Below, piece by piece: positions 33,409 to 42,784 of a stretch of DNA of 64,000 nt. The stretch covers positions 124,001 through 188,000 of the forward strand of contig FMUA01000004.1 of NCBI GenBank assembly GCA_900100595.1. Direction: 5' to 3'. Within the stretch, counting starts at the first letter, position 1; the number at the start of each line of letters is the position of its first letter. The translations under genes and the position numbers were made by a program. Source of the stretch: Ruminococcaceae bacterium P7. GTDB lineage: Bacteria; Bacillota; Clostridia; Oscillospirales; Acutalibacteraceae. Under the pieces are notes generated by a model that had not been told where the DNA came from, did no database searches, and saw only the letters and a program-made list of their open reading frames with translations.

Positions 33409-35898
33409 CTATGCCTTTTTCGGCGGCGTTTCATATTGCATCGCGTCGCGCACGCGGTTGACGGATGCGAGGATGATGTCCGCGTCCTCCCTGCTTTCGA
33501 TAAAGCTGACGTAGCCCTGTATCGCCTGCGCCTTGGCGGAAAGCACGCGGGCGTGGCGGTAGACGAAGATCCGCGCCTCACGCTTGCCGTTTTTCGCCTC
33601 CTGAATCGTGTTCGCGCCTGCGGAGTTGCCGTCGAGCGCGATCACCACGGAAGGACGGCGCTTGAAGATCTCATAGGCGAAGCTCTTGTAAAGCCCCATG
33701 CGCGTCGGTTCGATCGATACCCTCACCCCGACGCCGCTCTGTCTGATACGCTGCAGCTCGGCGGAGGTGATGCACGTCGGCACGATGGCGATGATCTCGA
33801 ATTTGTCCTTCGCGAGCCTGAGCAGCTCGCGTTCATAGCCCGTCAGACGGCTGCCGAGCACGAAGCAGACCTCCTTCGGGTCGAGTCTGCCGACAAGCTC
33901 CGCGAGCAGCTCGCGCAGCGGCTGTTTGATACGCGTCGCGTGGCTGCTGCTGTTGAAGCTGCCGCCGAGCAGGATGACGGGCACCTTGTCGGTGGGGATC
34001 TCGCGGATCTGCTCCTTCAGGCAGGATGCGCTGTCGCACTTCTGCGGCGCGATTTCCGAGCCGGCGCCGTCGGACGCCTGCCTGTCGATCTTCTTCTGCC
34101 AAAAGGCTTCGATCTCCCTGCCGTCGGTGAGCTTCTCGAATCGCTTTTGCTTCGCGGCAAAGGTTTTCATGCTCTCCTTCAGCACCTTGTCCTCCGCGGC
34201 GCGCATGCGGCACATCTCCTCGTAGGAGAGGTCGAGCAGCCGCTCGAGCGCGAGCTGCTCGTCGATGGAATCCGTGCCGTAGAGCGCGCCGCCGTCGGTG
34301 CCCTGAACGCAGGCGACGCCGCCGCTCAGATACTGCCGCAGCGGATGGTTTTTCAGGGAGGTGAGGTTGTTGAGCCGCACGTTGGAGGTCAGCTGGAACT
34401 CGAGCACCGCGCCGCTTTCGCGCAGCTCCTTGATCAGCTGCTGTCCCTTCTGCGAATGGAGGTTCGCGGTGTATAGCCCGTGACCGATGCGCAGCGGCGG
34501 CATCTTCTGTCCCTTTGCGAGCGACTCGCGCACGCACGTGAGACTGTTGGCGACGTTGTCGCGCAGGCTGTCATTTTCGCCTGCGTGGATGCGGATGACA
34601 AAGCCCTTGTTTTCTCCCGCGATCGCGACAAGCCCGCGCAGCACCTCGCGCAGGTCGCGGATATCGTTGATTTCCTCGCCGATGATGTCGCTGCCTGCCA
34701 CATAGGGGTCGGCGGCTATCGCGCGTATCACGCGCAGCTGTCCCCGGATATCCTCCTGCGCAGTCGCCTTGTCGCGGATGATCGTCAGCGGGATGCGGCG
34801 TATCGCCGCGAGGAACCGCAGCGTCACGCCCGTTTCGGTAGTGACCTTCGGCATCAGCTCGTGCACCTCGCGCAGCATATGCGCCGCGGCGTTTTTCTTG
34901 ACGAGCGTCGTGTCCGAGATTTCGGCGTAAACCACGCCGCGGCGCTGCATACTGCGGGCGATCCACAGCAGCTTGTTCTGGAAAAGCGAGAGGTTTTTGT
35001 AGGCGGGATTGTGCCTGTCCTCACGCATTTTGCCGATGAAGTACGTGATGTCGCCGTCGGGGATGTCCTGCCACCCGTTGAGCCGGATCCGCTGTCCGCT
35101 CGGCTGACCCTTGGTGAACACGTAGCGGTAGAGATAGACCTTCTCGAGATTCGTGAACACCGCCTGGCCGTCCTTGAGGATGCTGAGCGACGCGCGGATG
35201 CGCGGCAGGTTATAGGGCGCGTTCTCTAGGTTCTGCAGAATCAGCGCCGCAAAGTTGATGGTGGTGTTGTCGTCGATTTTCCGCAGGAGGTACTTGCCGC
35301 TCAGACCGCTGTTCTCATAGCGCTTCGCGACCTGCTTCCGCTGCTCCTCAAGCTGCCGCTTCTGCTCCTCGGTGCAGCGCAGCCGCAGCTTGCGGATGTA
35401 GTAGAGCGGATAGCGTATCTGATGGAAGATACCGAGCGCGATCAGCAGATCCGCGTCGAGGTTCGCGTTCATATGGGTGTGCAGGTCGGTGCGGAACTTG
35501 TACTCGCGGCGGATATAGGTCTTGACGAGCGTCTTTTTGACGTCAAGGCGGTAGTCCTTCGTCTGGCTCATGAGCGTTTTGGAGATCGCGGGGATGTACG
35601 CCTTGCGCTCGATCGTGCCGTCGGGAAAGATGTTGGCTACCTTGGTGTCGGCGAGCCGCAGGACGTAGACCTCGCGGTTGCGTTCGTCGATGTAGCACGG
35701 CACTTCTCCGCGGATGACCTTCAGACCGTCGTCACCCCTGCTCAGCGGCAGACCGCAGACCCTAGCGAGGTTCGTGATCAGGTTGCCCTTCGCGTGGTTC
35801 GGCGTGCGCACAAGATAGCGCATACCGCCGTCGGTCAGCTCCAGCTGAACGATGATATCCTTTTCCTTGTCGAGATAGAATTTGCCGAAATCCGCCAT
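33409..35898 (-). CDS. Adenosine-deaminase-like domain fused to a Rossmann/SLOG-like domain
   Basis: This 829-residue cytoplasmic protein has an unrecognised N-terminal region (1-130), an adenosine-deaminase-like TIM barrel (about 135-560), and a C-terminal Rossmann-like domain (about 638-829). The barrel keeps the metal and catalytic set: DLHTHM (His140, His142), IRIHAGE (438-441), RIGHG (470-474), LTSNVRLN, and GTDGGALYGT where most enzymes have TDDP. The last domain begins VPVILLGGSFNSSS and has a nucleotide-fold pattern with VVIALDGNSAGANT, like SLOG/lysine-decarboxylase-type folds. It probably deaminates or senses a purine-based nucleotide. GGAGG seven bases upstream sets the ATG. It stands alone on its strand. 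Confidence 0.75.
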   Translation of the reverse strand: MADFGKFYLDKEKDIIVQLELTDGGMRYLVRTPNHAKGNLITNLARVCGLPLSRGDDGLKVIRGEVPCYIDERNREVYVLRLADTKVANIFPDGTIERKAYIPAISKTLMSQTKDYRLDVKKTLVKTYIRREYKFRTDLHTHMNANLDADLLIALGIFHQIRYPLYYIRKLRLRCTEEQKRQLEEQRKQVAKRYENSGLSGKYLLRKIDDNTTINFAALILQNLENAPYNLPRIRASLSILKDGQAVFTNLEKVYLYRYVFTKGQPSGQRIRLNGWQDIPDGDITYFIGKMREDRHNPAYKNLSLFQNKLLWIARSMQRRGVVYAEISDTTLVKKNAAAHMLREVHELMPKVTTETGVTLRFLAAIRRIPLTIIRDKATAQEDIRGQLRVIRAIAADPYVAGSDIIGEEINDIRDLREVLRGLVAIAGENKGFVIRIHAGENDSLRDNVANSLTCVRESLAKGQKMPPLRIGHGLYTANLHSQKGQQLIKELRESGAVLEFQLTSNVRLNNLTSLKNHPLRQYLSGGVACVQGTDGGALYGTDSIDEQLALERLLDLSYEEMCRMRAAEDKVLKESMKTFAAKQKRFEKLTDGREIEAFWQKKIDRQASDGAGSEIAPQKCDSASCLKEQIREIPTDKVPVILLGGSFNSSSHATRIKQPLRELLAELVGRLDPKEVCFVLGSRLTGYERELLRLAKDKFEIIAIVPTCITSAELQRIRQSGVGVRVSIEPTRMGLYKSFAYEIFKRRPSVVIALDGNSAGANTIQEAKNGKREARIFVYRHARVLSAKAQAIQGYVSFIESREDADIILASVNRVRDAMQYETPPKKA

Positions 35899-36030
35899 AA
35901 CATGTCCTCCGTGGAAACTTTTCATCTATTATAGCACTCTCTCGCAAATTTGTGTACATTTTTAAGAATTATTTCAGCATTACGTTTTATAATGAAGCTG
36001 CAAACCAAAAAAGCGAGAGGAGCGAACAAA

Positions 36031-38466
36031 ATGAAAAAGAAACTATTGGCAGTCGCATTGGCGGCGTCCCTGTTTACGGCACTGCCCTTAACGGCAATGG
36101 CAGCGGAGAGCACCCTGCTCGGAGACGCGAACAGCGACGGCGTCGTCAGCATCGCCGACGTCACGATGATACAGCGTGCGGCAGCGGAGGCGGTCACTCT
36201 GACCGACGCGCAGAAGAAGGCGGCGGACGTCAACGGCGACGGCGCGGTGGATATTTCCGACGCGACGCTGATCCAGCAGTATCTGGCGGATTTGAAAACA
36301 GGCTATGCGATCGGCGAACCGATAGAGGAGGAGACTACTCCGACGGCGGAACCGACCACGGAACCTGTTGAAGCAACAACAGCCACACCGACCACGGAAC
36401 CTGTTAAAACAACGACAGCTGCACCGACCACGGAACCTGTTGAAACAACAACAGCTGCACCGACAACGGAACCTGCCGAAGCAACGACAGCTGCACCGAC
36501 GACCGAACCGACCACAGCGACGGAACCCACCGAGCCGACCACCGTCAGCGAGGACGCGTGGAAGGAAAACACGGGCGTCATCACCCTGAGCAACGACGGC
36601 ATCACCGTCACGGGCGAGGGTATCAGCGTCGAGGGCAATGTCGTGACCATCACCGAGGGCGGCGACTGGGAGGTCGTCGGCACCTGCGACGACGGCATGA
36701 TCTACGTCAACACAGGCGAGGAGAAGGACGCCAACGACAAGGTCAAGCTCCGTCTCAACGGCATGAGCCTTACCAACTCCAACGGTCCCGCGATCTACTT
36801 TGACCGCTGCAAGAAGGCGTTCATCACCCTCGAGAGCGGCACCGTCAACACCGTATCCGACGGCACAGCCTACAGCGAAGCCTATGTCGACGCAAAGGGC
36901 GCGATCCAGAGCGACGATTCCCTCGAGATCAAGGGCAAGGGCAGCCTGAACGTCAACGGCAACTACAAGCACGGCATCAGTTCCTCCGACGATATCGTGA
37001 TCGAAAACGGCACGTTCAACATCACCTCCGTCAAGGACGGCATCCACGCGAACGACTATGTGGTTCTCGACGGCAAGAACATCAACCTCACCGTCAGCGC
37101 GCAGGGCGACGGAATCGAGAGCGAGGGCTACCTCACCGTCGACAAGGCAACGCTCAACCTCACGGGCAGCGGCAAGGGTCTTAACGCGGCGGACTATATC
37201 ACGCTCACCGGCGGCACCTATACGATCGACACCACCGACGACTGCGTCAACAGCAACGCGGCGGTTACCATCGCGGATGGCACCTATGATCTCACCTCGG
37301 GCGACGACGCGGTAACGGGACTGACGGTTGATATCAGCGGCGGCAGCTTCACCGTCAACACCGTCGGCAAGGGCATCAACGGTGATGGCGATATCAACCT
37401 GACAGGCGGCGCTTATGACATCAATTCCACCGACGACTGCATCAACGGCAACGCGGCGGTCAACATCACAGGCGGCACATACACCAACCTCACCTCGGGC
37501 GACGAGGCGGTCACAGGTAACACGATCAGCATTTCTGACGGTACCTTCTCCCTGAAAACCACGGGCAAGGGCGTCAAGGCGACCGCGGACATGACGCTCT
37601 CGGGCGGCGAATTCACCATCAATTCGACCGACGACAGTATCCACTCCAACGGCAATATCACTATCACGGGCGGCAGCTACACCATCACCTCGGGCGACGA
37701 CGGCGTCCATGCCGACAGCACGCTCACCATCGAGGACGGCAGCATCAACGTCACCAAGAGCTACGAGGGACTGGAAGCCAACGACATTATCACCAACGGC
37801 GGCACCATGTACGTGACCGCGTCCGACGACGGCGTCAACGCCGCGGGCGGTCAGGATCAAAGCTCACAGGGCGGCAGACCCGGACAGAACAACTTCAATC
37901 CCGGCGCTCCCGGCGGCGGTGCATCCAACGCGAGCATCACGGTCAACGGCGGCTATCTCTTTGTCGTCGCATCGGGCGACGGCGTCGATTCCAACGGCTC
38001 TCTGAGCTTCAACGGCGGCACTACCATCGTGCAGGGACCGTCAACGGGCGGCAACTTCGCGATCGACGCGGACGGCACGGTCGGCTTCAACGGCGGCACC
38101 GTCATGGCGGTCTGCTCCTCCAACGCGATGTGGGAGGATATCAACGGCAAGCTCGGCAACGCGGTCTATACCAAGTCCGCGGGCAGCGTCCAGAAGAACG
38201 GCGTGATCGCCGTCACGGACGCGAGCGGCAACGTCCTTTCCGCGGTCAAAAGTCAGATTTCGGGCAGCGTCGGCGTGCTCTACTACAACAGCTCCGTCAG
38301 CTCCCTGACAAGCTGTAAGTCGGTCGTCGGCGGCACTTACAGCGGCAGCTTTGACAGCTTCGGTTACGCCGAGGGCGGCAGCATCAGCGGCGGCACAAGC
38401 ACCGCGCTTTCGCAGACTTCCGCAGGCGGCGGCGGACGTCCCGGCGGTCCCGGAGGACGCTTCTAA
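36031..38466 (+). CDS. Secreted protein with N-terminal dockerin and DUF4353 domain
   Basis: The 811-residue exported protein has a signal peptide (1-24), directly followed by a dockerin (about 27-88, loops DANSDGVVSIAD and DVNGDGAVDISD), a TTEP/TTAAP linker (about 95-170), and a large DUF4353 carbohydrate-binding-like domain made of short beta repeats (GDGI/DDGVHA turns) ending in a Gly/Arg-rich tail. An N-terminal dockerin is unusual, as most are C-terminal. It should attach to a scaffoldin and bind a polysaccharide. GAGAGGAG precedes the ATG at 36031, and a TATAAT lies at 35988 without a clear -35. Confidence 0.88.
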   Translation: MKKKLLAVALAASLFTALPLTAMAAESTLLGDANSDGVVSIADVTMIQRAAAEAVTLTDAQKKAADVNGDGAVDISDATLIQQYLADLKTGYAIGEPIEEETTPTAEPTTEPVEATTATPTTEPVKTTTAAPTTEPVETTTAAPTTEPAEATTAAPTTEPTTATEPTEPTTVSEDAWKENTGVITLSNDGITVTGEGISVEGNVVTITEGGDWEVVGTCDDGMIYVNTGEEKDANDKVKLRLNGMSLTNSNGPAIYFDRCKKAFITLESGTVNTVSDGTAYSEAYVDAKGAIQSDDSLEIKGKGSLNVNGNYKHGISSSDDIVIENGTFNITSVKDGIHANDYVVLDGKNINLTVSAQGDGIESEGYLTVDKATLNLTGSGKGLNAADYITLTGGTYTIDTTDDCVNSNAAVTIADGTYDLTSGDDAVTGLTVDISGGSFTVNTVGKGINGDGDINLTGGAYDINSTDDCINGNAAVNITGGTYTNLTSGDEAVTGNTISISDGTFSLKTTGKGVKATADMTLSGGEFTINSTDDSIHSNGNITITGGSYTITSGDDGVHADSTLTIEDGSINVTKSYEGLEANDIITNGGTMYVTASDDGVNAAGGQDQSSQGGRPGQNNFNPGAPGGGASNASITVNGGYLFVVASGDGVDSNGSLSFNGGTTIVQGPSTGGNFAIDADGTVGFNGGTVMAVCSSNAMWEDINGKLGNAVYTKSAGSVQKNGVIAVTDASGNVLSAVKSQISGSVGVLYYNSSVSSLTSCKSVVGGTYSGSFDSFGYAEGGSISGGTSTALSQTSAGGGGRPGGPGGRF

Positions 38467-38490
38467 AACAAACAGACATTTCATTAAAAT

Positions 38491-38520
38491 ACGGGGTCGG
38501 CTCACTGAGCCGACCCCGTT
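38491..38520 (+). terminator. Bidirectional terminator between convergent genes
   Basis: ACGGGGTCGGCTC pairs with GAGCCGACCCCGT around ACT. Confidence 0.85.
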
Positions 38521-38522
38521 GC

Positions 38523-39071
38523 TTATGCTTTTCTATTTCTTTTTTCTCTCTCTGCCATCTTGACTACACGCGGACGGTTGAAGCGCTGCATGATGACGAA
38601 AAATCCGTCGAACAGCGCGCCGCCGAGGGAGGTGAAAAAGAACACCCGGAAGTCCCCGAACGGAATCGCCGCGAGCAGCGGCAGGAAGGAGAGCAGGATG
38701 ATCGTTTCGTGCACCAGCTCCGCCTGACACATCGCCTGCGCGATTTCGTCCCAGCTGTGGCGCGTCGGGTCAAAGTTTTCGGGCGAATAGGTGGGCATTT
38801 TGCCCTTCCACTGCTTGACGTGAAGCGCCTGATAGAGCTTCTTTTCCCACGGGCGCTGACGGAAATACGCCGCGTTGTAGTTCGCGCGATTGCGCATCGT
38901 CACATGATAGATCAGCCCCACGATCAGCCGCATGACGAAGTGATAGGCGATCGTGCCGAAGGTGATGGCGAGCGACAGATACACCCCGAGCGGAAAAAAC
39001 TGATAATGTACCGCAAACACCGCCGTCAGCACCGGCGCCGCGACGGCGACGGTTTTCATGATTTTCGGCAT
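38523..39071 (-). CDS. Membrane protein, CrtO-like acyltransferase fold
   Basis: The 182-residue protein has two helices near the N-terminus and two near the C-terminus, with a central loop carrying WEKKLYQALHVKQWKGKMP and an AELVHE motif. These resemble the glycosyl-diaponeurosporenoate acyltransferase (CrtO) family, but no carotenoid gene is nearby, so the substrate is probably different. It lies 13 bases behind the fliB-like gene and is likely cotranscribed with it. Confidence 0.6.
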   Translation of the reverse strand: MPKIMKTVAVAAPVLTAVFAVHYQFFPLGVYLSLAITFGTIAYHFVMRLIVGLIYHVTMRNRANYNAAYFRQRPWEKKLYQALHVKQWKGKMPTYSPENFDPTRHSWDEIAQAMCQAELVHETIILLSFLPLLAAIPFGDFRVFFFTSLGGALFDGFFVIMQRFNRPRVVKMAEREKRNRKA

Positions 39072-39084
39072 AGCATCCTCACGA

Positions 39085-40116
39085 TTACGCCATGCCCTCG
39101 AGCATGGCTATCAGGTTCTCGACCGAAAAGCGGCTGTCCGCGTCAAATTCCGCGTTGAGCTTTTCGGTGTTGTCATAGGAGTGCTCTACCTCTTTGGAGT
39201 ACCGCTGCAAAATCCGCATGCGGCTCAGCGGATAGCCCTTTTGAGCGAACACCGCGTCCATTTTGCCCGTCACGAGATAGGCGCAGACGATGCGTTTGAT
39301 CGCGTAGAGCACGTCTCCCGAGTTGACCGCCTCGAGGTAGTAGCGGTAGGTATAGTAAAGCGCGAATTTTTCAAAGTCGCGCGCAAAGTCCTCCGAGATC
39401 ACGAGCCTGTCCGCAAGGGCGGCGGTCTCGGTGAGGGCGGCTTTCCATGTGTCGCTCATGATTTCAAACTGCAGGTGCATGTCAAAGATAAAGCGGTCGC
39501 TGCCGCTTGCATCACCGATTTCCAGCGGCTCGGGTTCTTCGCCGTCGAGCACGCTCTGTACCTTCGCGTTGAAGTCCAGACAGTCCGCAAGCCGCAGGGA
39601 AAAGGGAACGTCCTTCTGCAAAAGCGTTTCGACGGTTCTCTCACGCGCCTTGAGCAGAAAGCTCATGTAGTCGTCGCTGTCCTCACTGAGCGACAGCTCG
39701 TCGCTGCCGCCGAAGTCCGCGTAGGCGCTTTCATCCGCTCTCAGCATGAAGCGAGCCGCCTCGGGACAGGCAAACGACAGCAGATGCTCGCGGAAGTCGC
39801 CGAAGTCGATATGGACGCGCGGGAAGTTCGCGCAGGTGTGGCTGAGATGCTCCTCGCCGATGCCGATATAGATGTCGCACAGCATGTCCCGGTTCCAGAA
39901 CGGGCACCTTCCGTCTCCCGAGCGGAACACGCGCTCGCCGTATTCGTCGGTGATCAGCAAATCGCGGATTTTGTCGCCGAGAGGTCCCTTCACGGTCTGA
40001 TAAAACTGCTCGGTCGCGCTGTCCACGTCGATGTCCCAGTCCTTGCAGCAGCTGTCCTCGCAGCGGTTGGCGATGCATGAAAAAGGTTGATAAAAGCTTG
40101 GGTAGATGTCCCGCAT
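39085..40116 (-). CDS. FliB-like lysine N-methylase
   Basis: The 343-residue protein matches the flagellin lysine-N-methylase (FliB) family by its cysteine cluster: CIANRCEDSCCKDW at about 14-27, GRCPFW, MLCDIYI and LSHTCANFPR, then FACPEAARF. The cysteines probably bind an iron-sulfur cluster or metal. No flagellar gene is visible in the window, so the target may be another surface protein, or this may be one of the many family members named only by similarity. It heads a two-gene minus-strand unit. Confidence 0.8.
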   Translation of the reverse strand: MRDIYPSFYQPFSCIANRCEDSCCKDWDIDVDSATEQFYQTVKGPLGDKIRDLLITDEYGERVFRSGDGRCPFWNRDMLCDIYIGIGEEHLSHTCANFPRVHIDFGDFREHLLSFACPEAARFMLRADESAYADFGGSDELSLSEDSDDYMSFLLKARERTVETLLQKDVPFSLRLADCLDFNAKVQSVLDGEEPEPLEIGDASGSDRFIFDMHLQFEIMSDTWKAALTETAALADRLVISEDFARDFEKFALYYTYRYYLEAVNSGDVLYAIKRIVCAYLVTGKMDAVFAQKGYPLSRMRILQRYSKEVEHSYDNTEKLNAEFDADSRFSVENLIAMLEGMA

Positions 40117-40204
40117 CGAATCACTTCCGTTTTCGTAATCGATATTATTGTAGCATGATTCGGCGGCTTTTTCCAGTGTTTTTCGCGATTATTCCGCGAG
40201 ATTG

Positions 40205-40234
40205 TTGACAATTTCCACGCAAATATTGTATGAT
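40205..40234 (+). promoter_or_regulatory. Promoter of the SPFH operon
   Basis: TTGACA (40205-40210) and TATGAT (40229-40234) with an 18-bp spacer. Confidence 0.75.
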
Positions 40235-40280
40235 TATCAGGTAAGCAGATATCTTTTTTTCAGAAAGGCAGGCATCCTGT

Positions 40281-41927
40281 ATGGCAAAAAATAAATTCCA
40301 GTGTCCGCAGTGCGGCGTACCGATCCGCGCGAACGGCAAAACGGGTTCCATGGTATGTCCCGCGTGCGGCTTTGCGATCGCGAGCGCAGCAGCGGAGCTG
40401 GGCAAGGCGGACGCGAGCAACGACCTCGGCATCAACGTCATCAAATACGAGGGCGACAACTCCACCTTTGTCTGGAAGCACCCCGTCACCGACTTCAACA
40501 TGGGCACCATGCTCATCGTGCATGAGTCGCAGGAGGCGGTGTTCTTCAGCGGCGGTCAGATCCTCGACACCTTCGGCCCCGGCAGACACGTTCTCAAAAC
40601 CGAAAACATCCCGCTGCTCAAAAAGTTCTACCGCATCCCCACAGGCGGCGCGAACATGTTCCACGCGGAGATTTACTTTATCAACCGCACCGTTCAGATG
40701 GGCATTCGCTGGGGTACGCCCGACAGGGTGCGTTTCATCGACCCCGCGACGGGTATTCCGCTGGATATCGGCGCGTCGGGCGATATGAACCTGACCGTAG
40801 CCGACTCCCACACTTTGCTCAAAAGAGTGGTCGGCACACTTCCGAGCCTTTCCCGCGACGACGTTCTCGGCAGCACGCCGAAGCAATCCGCATCGGTCAA
40901 CGAGTCCGCCGTCAGATATGACTCCTACGGCAACAGGATCGAGGACGGCGTTTACGACAACACCCGCAACGCCTCCCTTGACGCCGACAATCAGGACTGG
41001 GCGGCGTCGCTGAGCGGCATTTTCCGCTCGATGGTCACCACTACCGTCAGGACGAACCTCGCGAAGCTGATCCGCGACCTCAATATCAACATTCTCGAGG
41101 TGGACTCCTACCTCGACGCGCTGTCCTTCTCCCTGCGTGAGAAGGTGCGTCCGGGTTTTGAGGCGTACGGTCTTACCGTCACGCAGTTCTTTGTGACGAA
41201 CGTGTCGCTGCCTGAGGATGACCAGAATTTCAAGAAGCTGCGCGAGCTTTCCGCGGCTTCCTACATCGGCACGAGAGAAGCCGAGGTGCAGGCGGATATC
41301 GTCCGCGCGAAGCGTGAGGTCGAGATCGAAAAGGGCACGACCGAAAACGAGATGGCGCGTCTGGAAGCGCAGCGCGAGATCATCCGCGCGCAGGCGGAAG
41401 CCGAGAAGCGCAGGCTTTCGGGACTCGCGGAAGCGGAGGTCATGCAGGCGCAGGGCTACAACAAGAAGGACGAGTTCCAGATGGAGGTGCAGAAGGCGTA
41501 TGCCGAGGGCATCGGCAAGATGGGCTCAGGCTCGGGCGGCTCAGGCGGCAGCTCCGTCGTGTCCGATATGGTCGGACTCGGCGTGGGATTCGCGGCGGCA
41601 GGCAAGGTCGGCGAGCAGTTCAAGAATATGTTCAACACCGACGGCGGTTCCGCGCAGCAGACACAGACGGCGCAGAATCAGGACGGCTGGAGCTGTCCCT
41701 CCTGCGGTGAAACAGGCAACAGAGGTGCGTTCTGCTCGGGCTGCGGAAAGCCGAAGCCCGCGCTCTGGGATTGTCCGTCCTGCGGCGAAAAGGGCAACAA
41801 AGGAGCCTTCTGCTCCGGCTGCGGAAAGCCGAAGCCCACGCTCTGGGATTGTCCGTCCTGCGGCGAAAAGGGCAATAAGGGAGCCTTCTGCTCCGGCTGC
41901 GGCAAGCCGAAGGACGGTCAGGCATAA
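40281..41927 (+). CDS. SPFH-domain protein with N-terminal and three C-terminal zinc ribbons
   Basis: The 548-residue protein has an N-terminal zinc ribbon (CPQCG...CPACG, 8-31), an SPFH/band 7 domain (about 60-310), a coiled-coil region rich in EAEV/EAQRE (about 330-410), a Gly/Ser stretch, and three nearly identical C-terminal zinc ribbons of about 27 residues (CPSCGExGNxGAFCSGCGKPK). SPFH proteins assemble into membrane-associated rings or scaffolds; this zinc-ribbon type is usually named virion core protein-like or YdjI-like. It lacks a transmembrane segment. It is translationally coupled to the next gene by TAATG. Confidence 0.88.
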   Translation: MAKNKFQCPQCGVPIRANGKTGSMVCPACGFAIASAAAELGKADASNDLGINVIKYEGDNSTFVWKHPVTDFNMGTMLIVHESQEAVFFSGGQILDTFGPGRHVLKTENIPLLKKFYRIPTGGANMFHAEIYFINRTVQMGIRWGTPDRVRFIDPATGIPLDIGASGDMNLTVADSHTLLKRVVGTLPSLSRDDVLGSTPKQSASVNESAVRYDSYGNRIEDGVYDNTRNASLDADNQDWAASLSGIFRSMVTTTVRTNLAKLIRDLNINILEVDSYLDALSFSLREKVRPGFEAYGLTVTQFFVTNVSLPEDDQNFKKLRELSAASYIGTREAEVQADIVRAKREVEIEKGTTENEMARLEAQREIIRAQAEAEKRRLSGLAEAEVMQAQGYNKKDEFQMEVQKAYAEGIGKMGSGSGGSGGSSVVSDMVGLGVGFAAAGKVGEQFKNMFNTDGGSAQQTQTAQNQDGWSCPSCGETGNRGAFCSGCGKPKPALWDCPSCGEKGNKGAFCSGCGKPKPTLWDCPSCGEKGNKGAFCSGCGKPKDGQA

Positions 41928-42745
41928 TGAAGCGGCTCAAATGTGAAATGTGCGGCGGTGCCATCATCGCCGATGAAGAACAGGCGTCTGCCGTCTGTCC
42001 CTATTGCGGCAACATTCAGCGCGTCATCGTCCCCGCAGGCAGGGGAGAGGTCAACCGCGACCTGCTGCGCGAGCAGAGTCAGCTCGCGGCGCGCGACGAG
42101 CGTTCCGCAGTCAGCGCGAAGCGCGCCAACTGGGAGGGCAGGCTGTCGGCGATCAATATCGAGATACAGAAGCGGCACAGCGAGAACGCTGCCTGCGTGC
42201 TCAAAGCACAAAAGACAGAGCAGCAGTTTCCTGCGCACTGTATCGCCTGCGTGGTGATACTGCTGATTCTCACGGTGCTTGCGGTATTCGCGCATTGGTA
42301 CATCTTCGCGGCGATCTGCGCGGTGCCCGTCGTGCTGATTCTGGTGTGGCGCGTCAGAACGCTCCTCGGGTGCAGGGGCATCCTTGCGCAGTTCGGCAGG
42401 ACGGACAGGAAGTTCGACACGATCTCCGATCCGCTGCTCGCGAGTGAAAAAATCCGCAAGGCGAACCCCAAACGGCTCAGACAGATCATGGACGAAAACG
42501 ACGCTTATGTCGAAAAGCTCCGAGCGGAATACGCCGACGTGGAGCGCAGGGTGGAGGTCTTTACCCGCTACCTCAACCTGACTGAGAGCGACGTCGCCTC
42601 GCTGATATTCGCGATGCGGTGCGCCGAGGCAGGTGTGAATGAGCCGACGGACGAGCGTCTGCGCGCTGTCCGCGACAAGGCGCTTGCCGAGATGAAAACC
42701 GTCAGCCTCGGCAGCTCACGCACCTTTCAGACAAGACCATATTGA
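41927..42745 (+). CDS. Zinc-ribbon protein with two membrane helices
   Basis: The 272-residue protein starts with a zinc ribbon (CEMCGG...CPYCGN, 6-30), followed by a charged coiled coil, two helices (about 105-145) and a C-terminal helical region of about 120 residues. Its ATG overlaps the SPFH stop codon (TAATG), so the products are made together and may form one membrane assembly, the helices anchoring the soluble SPFH protein. I do not know the function. Confidence 0.75.
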   Translation: MKRLKCEMCGGAIIADEEQASAVCPYCGNIQRVIVPAGRGEVNRDLLREQSQLAARDERSAVSAKRANWEGRLSAINIEIQKRHSENAACVLKAQKTEQQFPAHCIACVVILLILTVLAVFAHWYIFAAICAVPVVLILVWRVRTLLGCRGILAQFGRTDRKFDTISDPLLASEKIRKANPKRLRQIMDENDAYVEKLRAEYADVERRVEVFTRYLNLTESDVASLIFAMRCAEAGVNEPTDERLRAVRDKALAEMKTVSLGSSRTFQTRPY

Positions 42746-42755
42746 TGATAAAATG

Positions 42756-42780
42756 AGAACGCGCTTCGGCGCGTTCTTTT
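42756..42780 (+). terminator. Terminator of the SPFH operon
   Basis: GAACGCGC TTCG GCGCGTTC followed by TTTT. Confidence 0.9.
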
Positions 42781-42784
42781 ATTG

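Noticed and set aside
36360-36530. Short tandem repeats resembling a CRISPR array
   Set aside because: They encode the in-frame TTEP/TTAAP linker with degenerate codons and have no spacers of constant size.
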